A DNA stretch of 64,000 nt from Chryseobacterium sp. G0201 (GTDB taxonomy: Bacteria > Bacteroidota > Bacteroidia > Flavobacteriales > Weeksellaceae). The stretch lies in the NCBI RefSeq assembly GCF_003815655.1, contig NZ_CP033917.1, positions 1,426,001 through 1,490,000 on the forward strand, given 5' to 3'. Within the stretch, counting starts at the first letter, position 1; every line of letters starts with the position of its first letter. The notes under the pieces were generated by a model. It worked only from the letters and a program-made list of their open reading frames with translations, searched no databases and was not told where the DNA came from. This document shows positions 34,132-41,968 of this stretch, one piece after another. The translations under genes and the position numbers were made by a program.

Positions 34132-34985
34132 ATAAACTATACAATTTTTTCAACACGGAACAAAACAATCTTTTTTGGCTAAAATTTTTCCGTATCTCTA
34201 TATCAATATTTATTATTATCCATTTTATTGCCGTTTTACCGGATTTCAACAACCTGTATTCCGTTAACGATGGGGTGCTTTCATATAACGTTGTTGATGT
34301 ATATATACCACAATATATAATCAATTTACCCAAGATTATACTCTATTTAAACTCTTTTGGGATTGATTCAGCCATTACTATTTTAGGATTTAAAATTATC
34401 TTCGTTTTGCTTGCCTTCATCCTGATGTCCGGATATTATCAAAATCTTGCTGCACTTTTATTATTATTGATGCAGATTATTCTATCAAAAAGTAATATTT
34501 ATTTCTCTTACGGAGCTGATTTTTTCACAAGCATGTCTCTGTTTTATCTAACCTTGATACCTTCAAATATAAATTCTGTTGGAGTATCTCCATTAAAAAA
34601 ATTATTCCAGGTTCATGTCTGTATCGCCTATTTTTTCGCAGGCTTCGATAAATTATTAGGAATTAATTGGTGGAATGGTGAAAGCATCTGGAAAGCTATT
34701 AATCTTCCTTTTGCCACCAGTACTTATGACATCACTTTTTTAGGAAACTACCCTATTTTATTAACCTCGATAGGTCTAGGCTCTGCTCTATTAGAATTAT
34801 TATATCCTTTTTTTGTCTGGAATAAAAAGACTTCTAACTTTTGGATTTACTCAATAATATTAATGCATATTGGTATTGCTTTTATTCTAAATCTGTACTT
34901 TTTTAGTGCAATAATGATTATCTGGAATCTAACATTCAAATTTTCACTTAATAACGAAAAGTCTTATAGTTTAGCAAGTGCATAG
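34128..34985 (+). CDS. SdpB/HTTM-like polytopic membrane protein, cassette B
   Basis: 285 aa, about seven or eight membrane segments. Core motif FFAGFDKLLGINWWNGESIW (K175), preceded by FSYGADFFTSMSLF, and the later LELLYPFFVWNK, all parallel to the cassette A protein. ATGA overlap with the SdpA-like gene shows translational coupling. No ABC transporter follows; a terminator and tRNA genes come next. The ABC pair of cassette A may serve both peptides. Confidence 0.82.
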   Translation: MNKLYNFFNTEQNNLFWLKFFRISISIFIIIHFIAVLPDFNNLYSVNDGVLSYNVVDVYIPQYIINLPKIILYLNSFGIDSAITILGFKIIFVLLAFILMSGYYQNLAALLLLLMQIILSKSNIYFSYGADFFTSMSLFYLTLIPSNINSVGVSPLKKLFQVHVCIAYFFAGFDKLLGINWWNGESIWKAINLPFATSTYDITFLGNYPILLTSIGLGSALLELLYPFFVWNKKTSNFWIYSIILMHIGIAFILNLYFFSAIMIIWNLTFKFSLNNEKSYSLASA

Positions 34986-35007
34986 AAGCATAAGTACTAA
35001 AAATAAA

Positions 35008-35039
35008 AAACCCTCCGTAATAAAATTACAGAGGGTTTT
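35008..35039. terminator. bidirectional terminator between cassette B and the tRNA genes
   Basis: AAACCCTC(C)GTAA / TTACAGAGGGTTT stem with A run on the left and T run on the right. Confidence 0.85.
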
Positions 35040-35041
35040 AG

Positions 35042-35123
35042 TACCCCGGGCGGGACTTGAACCCGCACGTCCTAAGACACAGGATTTTAAGTCCTGCGTG
35101 TCTACCAGTTCCACCACCAGGGC
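35042..35123 (-). tRNA. tRNA-Leu (UAA)
   Basis: Cloverleaf on the minus strand, 5' GCCCTGG acceptor, long variable arm, T-loop GGTTCAAGTCC, anticodon TAA in CTTAAAA. The 3' CCA is not encoded. Last of three tRNA genes. Confidence 0.95.
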
Positions 35124-35129
35124 ATGGAG

Positions 35130-35205
35130 TGGAGCGAAAAACGGGATTCGAACCCGCGACCCCAACCTTGGCAAGGTTGTGCTCTACCAGCTGAGCTATT
35201 TTCGC
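35130..35205 (-). tRNA. tRNA-Gly (GCC)
   Basis: Cloverleaf on the minus strand: acceptor GCGAAAA / TTTTCGC, D arm AGCTCAGCTGGTAGAGC, anticodon GCC in TTGCCAA, T-loop GGTTCGAATCC. The discriminator T is followed by an encoded CCA (35130-35132), unlike its two Leu neighbours. Confidence 0.95.
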
Positions 35206-35214
35206 AAAACTATG

Positions 35215-35296
35215 TGCGGATGAAGGGACTCGAACCCCCACGCCTCACGGCACCAGATCCTAAGTCTGGCGTGGCTACCAATTACACCACATCCGC
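35215..35296 (-). tRNA. tRNA-Leu (UAG)
   Basis: Cloverleaf on the minus strand, 5' GCGGATG / CATCCGC acceptor, long variable arm, T-loop GGTTCGAGTCC, anticodon TAG in CTTAGGA. CCA not encoded. First of three. Confidence 0.95.
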
Positions 35297-35346
35297 ATTG
35301 TTTTGTTAAGTTATATTTTAAAGATCTTGTTTCGTTTTTGTGAGTG

Positions 35347-35376
35347 CAAATATAGGACATTTTCCTTTACTTCCAA
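35347..35376 (-). promoter_or_regulatory. promoter of the tRNA operon
   Basis: On the minus strand TTG (35376-35374), 19-nt spacer, TATATTTG (35354-35347). It would start transcription near 35341, some 45 nt before the first tRNA. Confidence 0.75.
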
Positions 35377-35474
35377 ACTTTTCAGAAAAAAAAATTAAAT
35401 TTTTTACATTTTTTTTCTCTCGTAGCCTTTATTACGATTGATTTTATTACTTTTACATCGTTAATATTTACGAT

Positions 35475-35852
35475 ATGGAATTACAAGGAACGGTAAAGAA
35501 ACTTTTTGATGCTCAGACATTTGCGAGCGGGTTTCAGAAAAGAGAAATGGTTATTTTGACGCAGGAGCAGTATCCACAGCCGATAAACATAGAATTTTTA
35601 TCAGATAAGATAAATTTACTAGACAATCTTAGAGAAGGAGAAAATGTAAAGGTGGGAATAAACATCAGAGGAAGAGAATGGACTTCTCCTCAAGGTGAAA
35701 CTAAATATTTCAACTCTATCACAGGTTGGAAAATTGAGAAAGTTATGGATAACGGTTCAGAACCTACTCAGGCTTCGCCATCTCAATCTGCAACACCGGT
35801 TTCTAATGAGAATCCATTTGCTGGAGATGAAGACGATGATTTACCTTTTTAA
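35475..35852 (+). CDS. DUF3127 domain protein (OB-fold-like)
   Basis: 125 aa, soluble. The family phrases ELQGTVKKLFDAQTF and FQKREMVILTQEQYPQ mark the DUF3127 domain, found in Bacteroidota and tailed phages and often grouped with single-strand DNA-binding proteins. The C-terminus (NENPFAGDEDDDLPF) is acidic and ends in a Leu-Pro-Phe, exactly as in SSB tails that recruit repair proteins. This tail is the best reason to suspect nucleic-acid metabolism, but binding is not proved. Own terminator at 35875. Confidence 0.85.
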   Translation: MELQGTVKKLFDAQTFASGFQKREMVILTQEQYPQPINIEFLSDKINLLDNLREGENVKVGINIRGREWTSPQGETKYFNSITGWKIEKVMDNGSEPTQASPSQSATPVSNENPFAGDEDDDLPF

Positions 35853-35874
35853 TTAAAAGATAACGATCAAATAT

Positions 35875-35906
35875 AAATCCTGCTTTATCAAGTGGGATTT
35901 TTTTTC
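35875..35906 (+). terminator. terminator after the DUF3127 gene
   Basis: AAATCCTGCTT / AAGTGGGATTT stem (two G-U pairs) followed by a run of T. Confidence 0.75.
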
Positions 35907-35913
35907 ACAAAAA

Positions 35914-36567
35914 ATGGTTCGATTAGACGAAAACGAGATTTCATTCCCCGATCCTGAGCTGTATCATGGCCATGACGGAATTATTGCTTTTGGTGGTGAT
36001 CTATCTATCGAGCGTATATGGTTTGCCTATCAATTGGGAATTTTCCCTTGGTATAATCCCGATGAAGAAATCCTTTGGTGGTGCCCGGATCCAAGATTTG
36101 TTTTATTTACTGAAGAGTTGAAAATCTCAAAATCCATGAAAAAAATACTGGATCGCCATGTTTTTACCTTTACGGAAAACCAAAATTTTAGGGAAGTAAT
36201 TAAAAGCTGTCAGGAAATAAGCCGAAAAGGACAATCCGGGACGTGGCTTTCGGATGAACTTATGGAATCTTTTATTCAACTTCACGAATACGGGTTAGCA
36301 AAAAGCATCGAAGTCTGGCAGGACGGAGAATTGGTTGGAGGATTTTATGGGCTACAAATTGGCAACGTTTTTTGCGGAGAAAGCATGTTTGCAAAAGTGA
36401 GCAATGCTTCAAAAGCAGGATTTATCCATTTTGTTGAAAGCAACAAAAACAACCTTGAACTTATTGATTGCCAATCTCATACAGACCACTTAGAAAGTTT
36501 AGGCGCCAGAATGATTCCTAAAAAAGAATTTTTAAAAATTTTACACGAAAACAATGAACGCAGATAA
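35914..36567 (+). CDS. aat: leucyl/phenylalanyl-tRNA--protein transferase Aat
   Basis: 217 aa, normal length. Transfers Leu or Phe from tRNA to N-terminal Arg/Lys so that the protein enters the ClpS/ClpAP N-end-rule pathway. Signatures: FPDPELYHGHDGIIAFGGDLS at the start (broken here as FPDPEL and GHDGIIAFGGDL), then FPWYNPDEEILWWCPDPRF, GTWLSDEL, and SIEVWQDGELVGGFYGLQIG. It overlaps the next gene by 14 nt. Confidence 0.97.
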   Translation: MVRLDENEISFPDPELYHGHDGIIAFGGDLSIERIWFAYQLGIFPWYNPDEEILWWCPDPRFVLFTEELKISKSMKKILDRHVFTFTENQNFREVIKSCQEISRKGQSGTWLSDELMESFIQLHEYGLAKSIEVWQDGELVGGFYGLQIGNVFCGESMFAKVSNASKAGFIHFVESNKNNLELIDCQSHTDHLESLGARMIPKKEFLKILHENNERR

Positions 36568-37438
36568 AGAAAAATGGATTCTTTTGGTCATACTCAGTCT
36601 TATTTGGGGCTCATCTTTTATTTTAATTAAAAAATCTTTAGAACATTTTAATCCTTTTGAAGTGGGAGCATTAAGGGTTCTTATTGCCGGAATTATTTTA
36701 ATGCCGATCGCCATTTCTAAATATAAATTATTTCCTAAAAAACATCTGAAATGGTTAATTTTAGCGGCATTCACAGGTAACTTTATCCCAATGTTTTTAT
36801 TTCCCATCGCGGAAACTGAAGTCAGCAGCAGTATTGCTGGAATTATCAATTCAATGATGCCTATTTTTGTCATTATTGTAGGTGCCTTGGTCTGGAAGTT
36901 CGAAACCACAAAACAACAGATAATCGGTGTGTTTATAAGCTTTACAGGAGTTTGTTTACTCGCTTTTGGAGGTGGTGACGGTACAACTTTTAAGCTTATT
37001 CCTATCCTACTTCTATTATTGGCAACATTATGCTACGCACTAAGTACAACAACGGTAAAATCTAAGCTGATGGAAGTCTCTTCCACTGTATTATCCGCTT
37101 TTGTATTTTCTTTTGTATTATTTTTTCCTTCATTAATTGCTTTAAGCTTCACAGGATTCTTTTCAGACTTCAGTTTTTCGAAGGATAATCTGACGGGATT
37201 AATGTTTGTGAGCTTATTGTCGATCTTCGGAACAGGATTAGCAATGATGATGAATTACAGATTACTGAAAGTCTCGACTCCCCTTTTTGCTTCAACAGTA
37301 ACTCTGTTAATGCCTATTGTTGCTATAATTTGGGGCACTTTAGATGGCGAAAAATTAACTGTCTTGCAATTTATAGGCGCAAGTGTAATTATTGCCGGAT
37401 TGATCTTTTTAAGAGCCAAACCTGCTATAAAAAAATAA
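36554..37438 (+). CDS. EamA/DMT-superfamily transporter
   Basis: 294 aa, ten membrane segments arranged as two EamA repeats (first starting at WGSSFILIKKSL, second near ALSTTTVKSK). Such proteins export metabolites or amino acids, but the substrate cannot be read from the sequence. The gene overlaps aat by 14 nt, so the two are cotranscribed; a terminator follows. Confidence 0.92.
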   Translation: MNADKEKWILLVILSLIWGSSFILIKKSLEHFNPFEVGALRVLIAGIILMPIAISKYKLFPKKHLKWLILAAFTGNFIPMFLFPIAETEVSSSIAGIINSMMPIFVIIVGALVWKFETTKQQIIGVFISFTGVCLLAFGGGDGTTFKLIPILLLLLATLCYALSTTTVKSKLMEVSSTVLSAFVFSFVLFFPSLIALSFTGFFSDFSFSKDNLTGLMFVSLLSIFGTGLAMMMNYRLLKVSTPLFASTVTLLMPIVAIIWGTLDGEKLTVLQFIGASVIIAGLIFLRAKPAIKK

Positions 37439-37465
37439 ATCCCGCATTGCTGCAGGATTTTTATT
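37436..37465 (+). terminator. terminator after the EamA gene
   Basis: AAATCC.CGCA / TGCAGGATTT stem followed by TTATTTT. Confidence 0.75.
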
Positions 37466-37588
37466 TTAATCTTAATATTTTAAACCATTAAGATGTATTT
37501 TAAGAATAAAAGTTTAGCTAAGAATAACCTTGTTGATTTTTAATGAAAGTTCAGAACTTCCCTCTGCGATCATCAAACTTCTTCTTTT

Positions 37589-38968
37589 CTAATTTTTCTT
37601 TCTCACTTTAGCTTTAGCCTTTTTCACCTCATCTTTGATGTAAGGATATTTTTTCTGCATATCCGGCGCAAGAGTAGGATCCAGGTTTAATGCCAGTTGG
37701 AGAGATTCAATTCCTTTTTCCTGATTTTTCAGGTTAAAATAACAGTTGCTTAACTGATAATATAATTCTGCTCTGTTATGTGAAACTACCGCTGCATTTA
37801 AAAGCGTAACAGTTTCATCATATTCTCCCAAAAGCATTAATACTTCGGAATAAGCATACCAATTATAGAATCTTGAAGGCTCTGCTTCAACAAGCTTTTT
37901 CAAGCAAGCAAGACTTTCTTCAAATTTCCCGGAATCAATAAATAAAAATGCTAATCTTTTTTGATAATCAAGATTATTTTCATTCAGATGAGTAGCTTCT
38001 TTTGCAAAATGCAAAGCTTCCGACATTCCACCCATTTCTTCGTATAAATACGACTGCTCCATCATAGAAAGATAAAACTGAGGGTCTTCTCTCAGTGATC
38101 TCTGGAACGAGTTCAAAGCCATAATCGGCTGTTTTAAAGCTTTATAACATAAACCAATTTTATAAAATGTAAACGCTTTTGTATATTCCAACTCGAGCAT
38201 TTCTTCATAAATCTCAATTGATTTTTTGTATTGACCTAAAGCCTCATAACAAGCTGCTTTATTGGCATAAACTCCAACGGCAGATGAATTGATTGCCAAT
38301 AAGTAATCAAATCCTTTTATCGCTTCCTCGTAATTCTTTCTGTTGAAATAAAACTGTCCATATTCAAACCAAGCGGTTTCAGAATAAGCAAAATCATCTA
38401 AATATTCATTCAGAAAGGCAATTGCCTCCTCACTCTTGTTCAGTTCACTAAAGCAGATCATGGCATTTTCCAGCGGATATTCGTCTGTTGGATCTTCTTT
38501 TAATGCTTTTTTGTAATGTTTAAGAGCGTTAAAAGGATCTCCTAAGTTCACATATTCATCTGCAATAAAATTGTGAAGAAAATTCTCTTCTTCTTTTAAT
38601 TCTAATGCCTTTTTACAGATTTCAATGGATCTTTTAGGGTTTCCTAAATTCGAATAATACTTTGCATAGCAAACCAAAAAGTCTGTATTCTCCATAGATG
38701 AAGCCTTCAACTCGTCAATAAGCTCTTTCGCCGCATTATACTCTTCCCATTCTAAAAGAACTTCAAGTTTTTTAATCTTGATGTCCAAAGAATTAGGATG
38801 AAGCTTAAGACCATAATTTACTGCATTATCAGCATAATTAAAGTCGCCCAACTCCAGATAATAAACAATAATATCCTCCAACTCTTCTGTATCAAAGTAG
38901 AATTCATCATTATTTTCCATCATTTCTTCGAACTTTTTCACAAGTTCATTTCCAAAATATTCTTCCAA
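37589..38968 (-). CDS. tetratricopeptide repeat protein
   Basis: 459 aa, soluble, all helical; about a dozen TPR units, each starting in patterns like NPKRSIEICKKALELKE, DPFNALKHYKKALKEDP, NYEEAIKGFDYLLAIN and QEKGIESLQLALNLDP. Scaffold protein for protein-protein contacts. The acidic N-terminal 40 residues and Lys-rich tail (VKKAKAKVRKKN) are extra. No signal peptide. Its partner is unknown; neighbours on both sides are on their own transcripts. Confidence 0.92.
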   Translation of the reverse strand: MEEYFGNELVKKFEEMMENNDEFYFDTEELEDIIVYYLELGDFNYADNAVNYGLKLHPNSLDIKIKKLEVLLEWEEYNAAKELIDELKASSMENTDFLVCYAKYYSNLGNPKRSIEICKKALELKEEENFLHNFIADEYVNLGDPFNALKHYKKALKEDPTDEYPLENAMICFSELNKSEEAIAFLNEYLDDFAYSETAWFEYGQFYFNRKNYEEAIKGFDYLLAINSSAVGVYANKAACYEALGQYKKSIEIYEEMLELEYTKAFTFYKIGLCYKALKQPIMALNSFQRSLREDPQFYLSMMEQSYLYEEMGGMSEALHFAKEATHLNENNLDYQKRLAFLFIDSGKFEESLACLKKLVEAEPSRFYNWYAYSEVLMLLGEYDETVTLLNAAVVSHNRAELYYQLSNCYFNLKNQEKGIESLQLALNLDPTLAPDMQKKYPYIKDEVKKAKAKVRKKN

Positions 38969-39294
38969 TAGCGTGTCTTATCGTCGGCCCAACGTCTGAA
39001 TTTACTTGCAGACATCGACAAACTTCTTAAATTAATATTACTTCTGAAATTTACTGTTTCAAAATGTATGCAAAGTTGCGAATTTTTTTCGACATACATT
39101 TTCGTTAATTTCTATACTAAAGATAGTGAAAAGAATAAGAAGATGAAAGGATTGTGGATAAATAAATAGGAGTTATTACAAAATTAACATTCCCAACCTA
39201 TTTCTGCTATTGGCTTTGTTTCATTTAATAATTAAACATTAATCTGTTAATATAAAAAAAGAACGGAACCACAAGCCCCGTTCTTATTATTATT
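38969..39294. other. intergenic region between glmM and the TPR gene
   Basis: No gene seen. Holds the glmM terminator at 39254-39285 and, at about 39071-39078 on the minus strand, a CAACTTTG that approaches the -7 box for the TPR gene. Confidence 0.55.
39254..39285 (-). terminator. terminator after glmM
   Basis: On the minus strand AAGAACGG / CCGTTCTT (8 bp) followed by TTTTTT. Confidence 0.8.
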
Positions 39295-40677
39295 TTAAAT
39301 CAAACTTTTAATTTTAGCGATGATATCATCTCCTAGTTTGTCAGCTTCTTCCTGAGATTTAGCTTCTGTATAAATTCTGATAATCGGCTCTGTATTCGAT
39401 TTACGAAGGTGAACCCAGTTGTTTTCAAAGTCTATTTTTACTCCGTCAATCGTAGAAACGTTTTCGTTTTGATATTCTTTTTCCATTTTAAATAAAATAT
39501 CATCTACGTTGATCTCCGGTGTTAATTCGATTTTCTTTTTACCCATGAAATAGCTTGGATATCCAGCTCTTAGCTCAGAAACAGTTTTGTTTTCTTTAGC
39601 TAAATGAGTTAAAAATAAAGCAACACCCACCAAAGAATCTCTTCCGTAATGTAGTTCAGGATAAATAATTCCTCCGTTTCCTTCGCCTCCGATCACTGCA
39701 TTTTTCTCCTTCATTAAAGTAACAACGTTTACTTCTCCTACAGCACTAGCAAAATATTCTGAATTGTGGCTCTGCGCAACATCTCTTAAAGCACGGCTTG
39801 AAGAAAGATTTGAAATTGCCACGCCATTTTTATTTTTCAATAAATAATCTGCAACGGCAACTAACGTGTATTCTTCACCAAACATTTCGCCATTTTCATC
39901 GATCAGGGCTAATCTGTCAACATCGGGATCTACAACAACCCCAACATCGGCACCTTCTTTTTTAATTAATTCACAAATGTCTCCCAAATGCTCTTTCAGC
40001 GGTTCAGGATTGTGTGGAAACTGTCCGTTTGGTTCGCAATATAATTTTACGGTCTCACAACCTAATTTATCTAAAAGCATCGGAATCGCAATACCTCCCG
40101 TAGAATTTACTGCATCTAAAACCACTTTGAATTTTTTAGCCTTAATTGCTTCTACATCTACCATCGGTAAATCCAAAATCTGCTGAATATGAATATCAAA
40201 AGCATCATCTCTTGTTTCATACTTGCCTAAATCATCAACTTCGGCATAATTGAAATCTTCACTTTCGGCCAAAGCTAGCACTTCTGCTCCGTTTTCTCCG
40301 GTGATGAATTCTCCTTTTTCATTTAATAATTTAAGCGCATTCCATTGTTTTGGGTTGTGAGAAGCGGTAAGGATAATTCCTCCGTCTGCTTTCAACTCAG
40401 GAACCATAATCTCAACCGTTGGCGTAGTAGAAAGTCCAAGATCAACCACATTGATCCCCAGTCCTTGTAACGTTGCTGTAACCAGTGAGTTAACCATTGA
40501 ACCGGAAATTCTTGCATCACGACCAATGATTAAAGTTAAATCTTTTTTATTTTTATTATTCTGAAGCCATGTTCCGAAAGCAGACGCAAATTTTACCACA
40601 TCAAGCGGCGTCAAATTATCATTTACTTTCCCTCCAATTGTACCTCTAATCCCTGAAATAGACTTGATTAACGACAT
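39295..40677 (-). CDS. glmM: phosphoglucosamine mutase GlmM
   Basis: Converts glucosamine-6-phosphate to glucosamine-1-phosphate for UDP-GlcNAc. Start chosen at 40677 (MSLIKSISGIRGTIGGKV), giving 460 aa. Catalytic phosphoserine is S106 in LTASHNPKQWNA, the Mg site is DPDVDRLAL, and the C-terminal phosphate-binding loop is RKSNTEPIIRIYTEA. A -7 box TATCTTTG at 40720-40727 on the minus strand predicts a transcript start near 40714, which excludes the longer ORF start at 40722. Confidence 0.94.
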   Translation of the reverse strand: MSLIKSISGIRGTIGGKVNDNLTPLDVVKFASAFGTWLQNNKNKKDLTLIIGRDARISGSMVNSLVTATLQGLGINVVDLGLSTTPTVEIMVPELKADGGIILTASHNPKQWNALKLLNEKGEFITGENGAEVLALAESEDFNYAEVDDLGKYETRDDAFDIHIQQILDLPMVDVEAIKAKKFKVVLDAVNSTGGIAIPMLLDKLGCETVKLYCEPNGQFPHNPEPLKEHLGDICELIKKEGADVGVVVDPDVDRLALIDENGEMFGEEYTLVAVADYLLKNKNGVAISNLSSSRALRDVAQSHNSEYFASAVGEVNVVTLMKEKNAVIGGEGNGGIIYPELHYGRDSLVGVALFLTHLAKENKTVSELRAGYPSYFMGKKKIELTPEINVDDILFKMEKEYQNENVSTIDGVKIDFENNWVHLRKSNTEPIIRIYTEAKSQEEADKLGDDIIAKIKSLI

Positions 40678-40719
40678 CTTATCTGTATATTTTTTAATTA
40701 ATTTATTTAAATTTCCAAG

Positions 40720-40727
40720 CAAAGATA
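40720..40727 (-). promoter_or_regulatory. -7 box of glmM
   Basis: TATCTTTG on the minus strand, exact TAnnTTTG match, about 43 nt upstream of the glmM ATG. It lies in the last bases before the end of the upstream outer-membrane gene, so glmM may have its own promoter. Confidence 0.6.
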
Positions 40728-40728
40728 C

Positions 40729-41754
40729 TTATAAAATCGGAACCCTTTTTTGGATTTTATTGTAACTGTTTTTCACAACTTTTGGGGGTGCAAAACGATA
40801 CCCGACATAGATTAACCCGTACGTATTATTGTTTTGAACTCGAGACTCAGCATCCTGTTTGTAATTATATGACATAAAATTCAACTTCCCTCCAAACAAA
40901 AACCTTTCTGAGTTGTAACCTACATGAATTCCACCACCGAATTTTTTTGTGAAATATTTATTTTTTTCTTTCTCGGATTTCGAACCATTTTCTAAATCTT
41001 CCTGATAACTAGACCATTTACCTCCAATGCCTGCAAATGCAAAAGGTGAAATATTAACATTTTTCGTCACCACCCAATTGTAATAATACGCAAGATTGGC
41101 TCCAAGATTAAACTGTGTTTCTACGCTTTTTAGATCGTCGGTATCTTTATTTTTAAAAAAAGTAAGATCATATTCCAAAGCCGGAACAAAACTTCCGTTG
41201 CTTTCTTTCTGCCATTCTCTCTGATAATAAATACTTTTTAAAGAAAAATCTTTATTGAAAGAATAAGCAGTAATTCCTCCAAAACTTTGAATTCTTAAAT
41301 CAGGAAGCTGTAAGTAAGGATCTTTTCCTTTTTGCCAATCAGGATCGAAATCCTTCGTGTTTTTCAAATAAAACCCCTTCATGTTTCTATAATAAACAGT
41401 CTGAATAAAGCTTTTAGGAAAAAATCTGAATCTAATATCGGAATAAGAACTTTTACCCTTCAAATTATTGTCATTATTTCCGGGAATAAAATTTGGAGCA
41501 AATGAGAAAGAGGCACTTATGATCTTATAATCAAGTGATAAAGAGGTACTGATGTTATTATTAATAGAAAATTTGGTTCTGGAAAATTCTTCGTCCTTAT
41601 AAGTAGCAATGTAGTCCTCAATATTCGTGTCAAAATTCAATCTGACCATCACCTGATCTTCATAGGAAATGATTTTGGTGCTGTCTGTCTGTTTTTGAGC
41701 ATTTACAAAAAATCCTAAAAGACAACATAGCAGGAAGTGTGTTGTTTTTTTCAA
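40729..41754 (-). CDS. predicted outer-membrane barrel protein
   Basis: 341 aa, signal peptide (FFVNAQ cleavage), then alternating strands rich in Tyr/Phe and Asn: SASFSFAPNFIP, DIRFRFFPKSF, NYKQDAESRVQ, YGLIYVGYRFAPP at the C-terminus. This pattern suggests a barrel of about 12-14 strands. It is annotated in relatives as DUF4421-type or hypothetical protein; I cannot be certain of the family. The next gene, glmM, begins about 50 nt later. Confidence 0.72.
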   Translation of the reverse strand: MKKTTHFLLCCLLGFFVNAQKQTDSTKIISYEDQVMVRLNFDTNIEDYIATYKDEEFSRTKFSINNNISTSLSLDYKIISASFSFAPNFIPGNNDNNLKGKSSYSDIRFRFFPKSFIQTVYYRNMKGFYLKNTKDFDPDWQKGKDPYLQLPDLRIQSFGGITAYSFNKDFSLKSIYYQREWQKESNGSFVPALEYDLTFFKNKDTDDLKSVETQFNLGANLAYYYNWVVTKNVNISPFAFAGIGGKWSSYQEDLENGSKSEKEKNKYFTKKFGGGIHVGYNSERFLFGGKLNFMSYNYKQDAESRVQNNNTYGLIYVGYRFAPPKVVKNSYNKIQKRVPIL

Positions 41755-41815
41755 GTCAGAAATGTTTTATTCTGGAAAATTACAACAATTTTTCTAATAA
41801 CTATTTAAAACGAAT

Positions 41816-41968
41816 CTAAGAACAGCCACAATCTTTATCGCAACCCGTTCTTTTTGAACTGAATTTCTTTGGTGCAAAATTCTTCCTCAAAATCTTAAAT
41901 AAAGAATAGCACGCAAATGCAACTACAAGAAAAATAATTATATATTGAAAAATTAATGAAGAATCCAT
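41816..41968 (-). CDS. FeoB-associated Cys-rich membrane protein
   Basis: 50 aa, too short for the usual ORF cut-off; it starts at ATG 41968, sharing one base with the feoB stop (TAATG). One membrane segment (IFQYIIIFLVVAFACYSLFKIL), then a basic linker and a C-terminal Cys cluster CDKDCGCS. This matches the small FeoB-associated Cys-rich proteins found in many Bacteroidota, thought to help FeoB handle iron, with no proven function. Confidence 0.85.
   Translation of the reverse strand: MDSSLIFQYIIIFLVVAFACYSLFKILRKNFAPKKFSSKRTGCDKDCGCS

Noticed and set aside
34971..35309. Several ORFs over the tRNA genes on both strands
   Set aside because: They are translations of tRNA sequence and have no protein family features.
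40678..40722. Longer start for GlmM
   Set aside because: The -7 box at 40720-40727 places the transcript start downstream of this ATG; family proteins start at MSLIKSISG.
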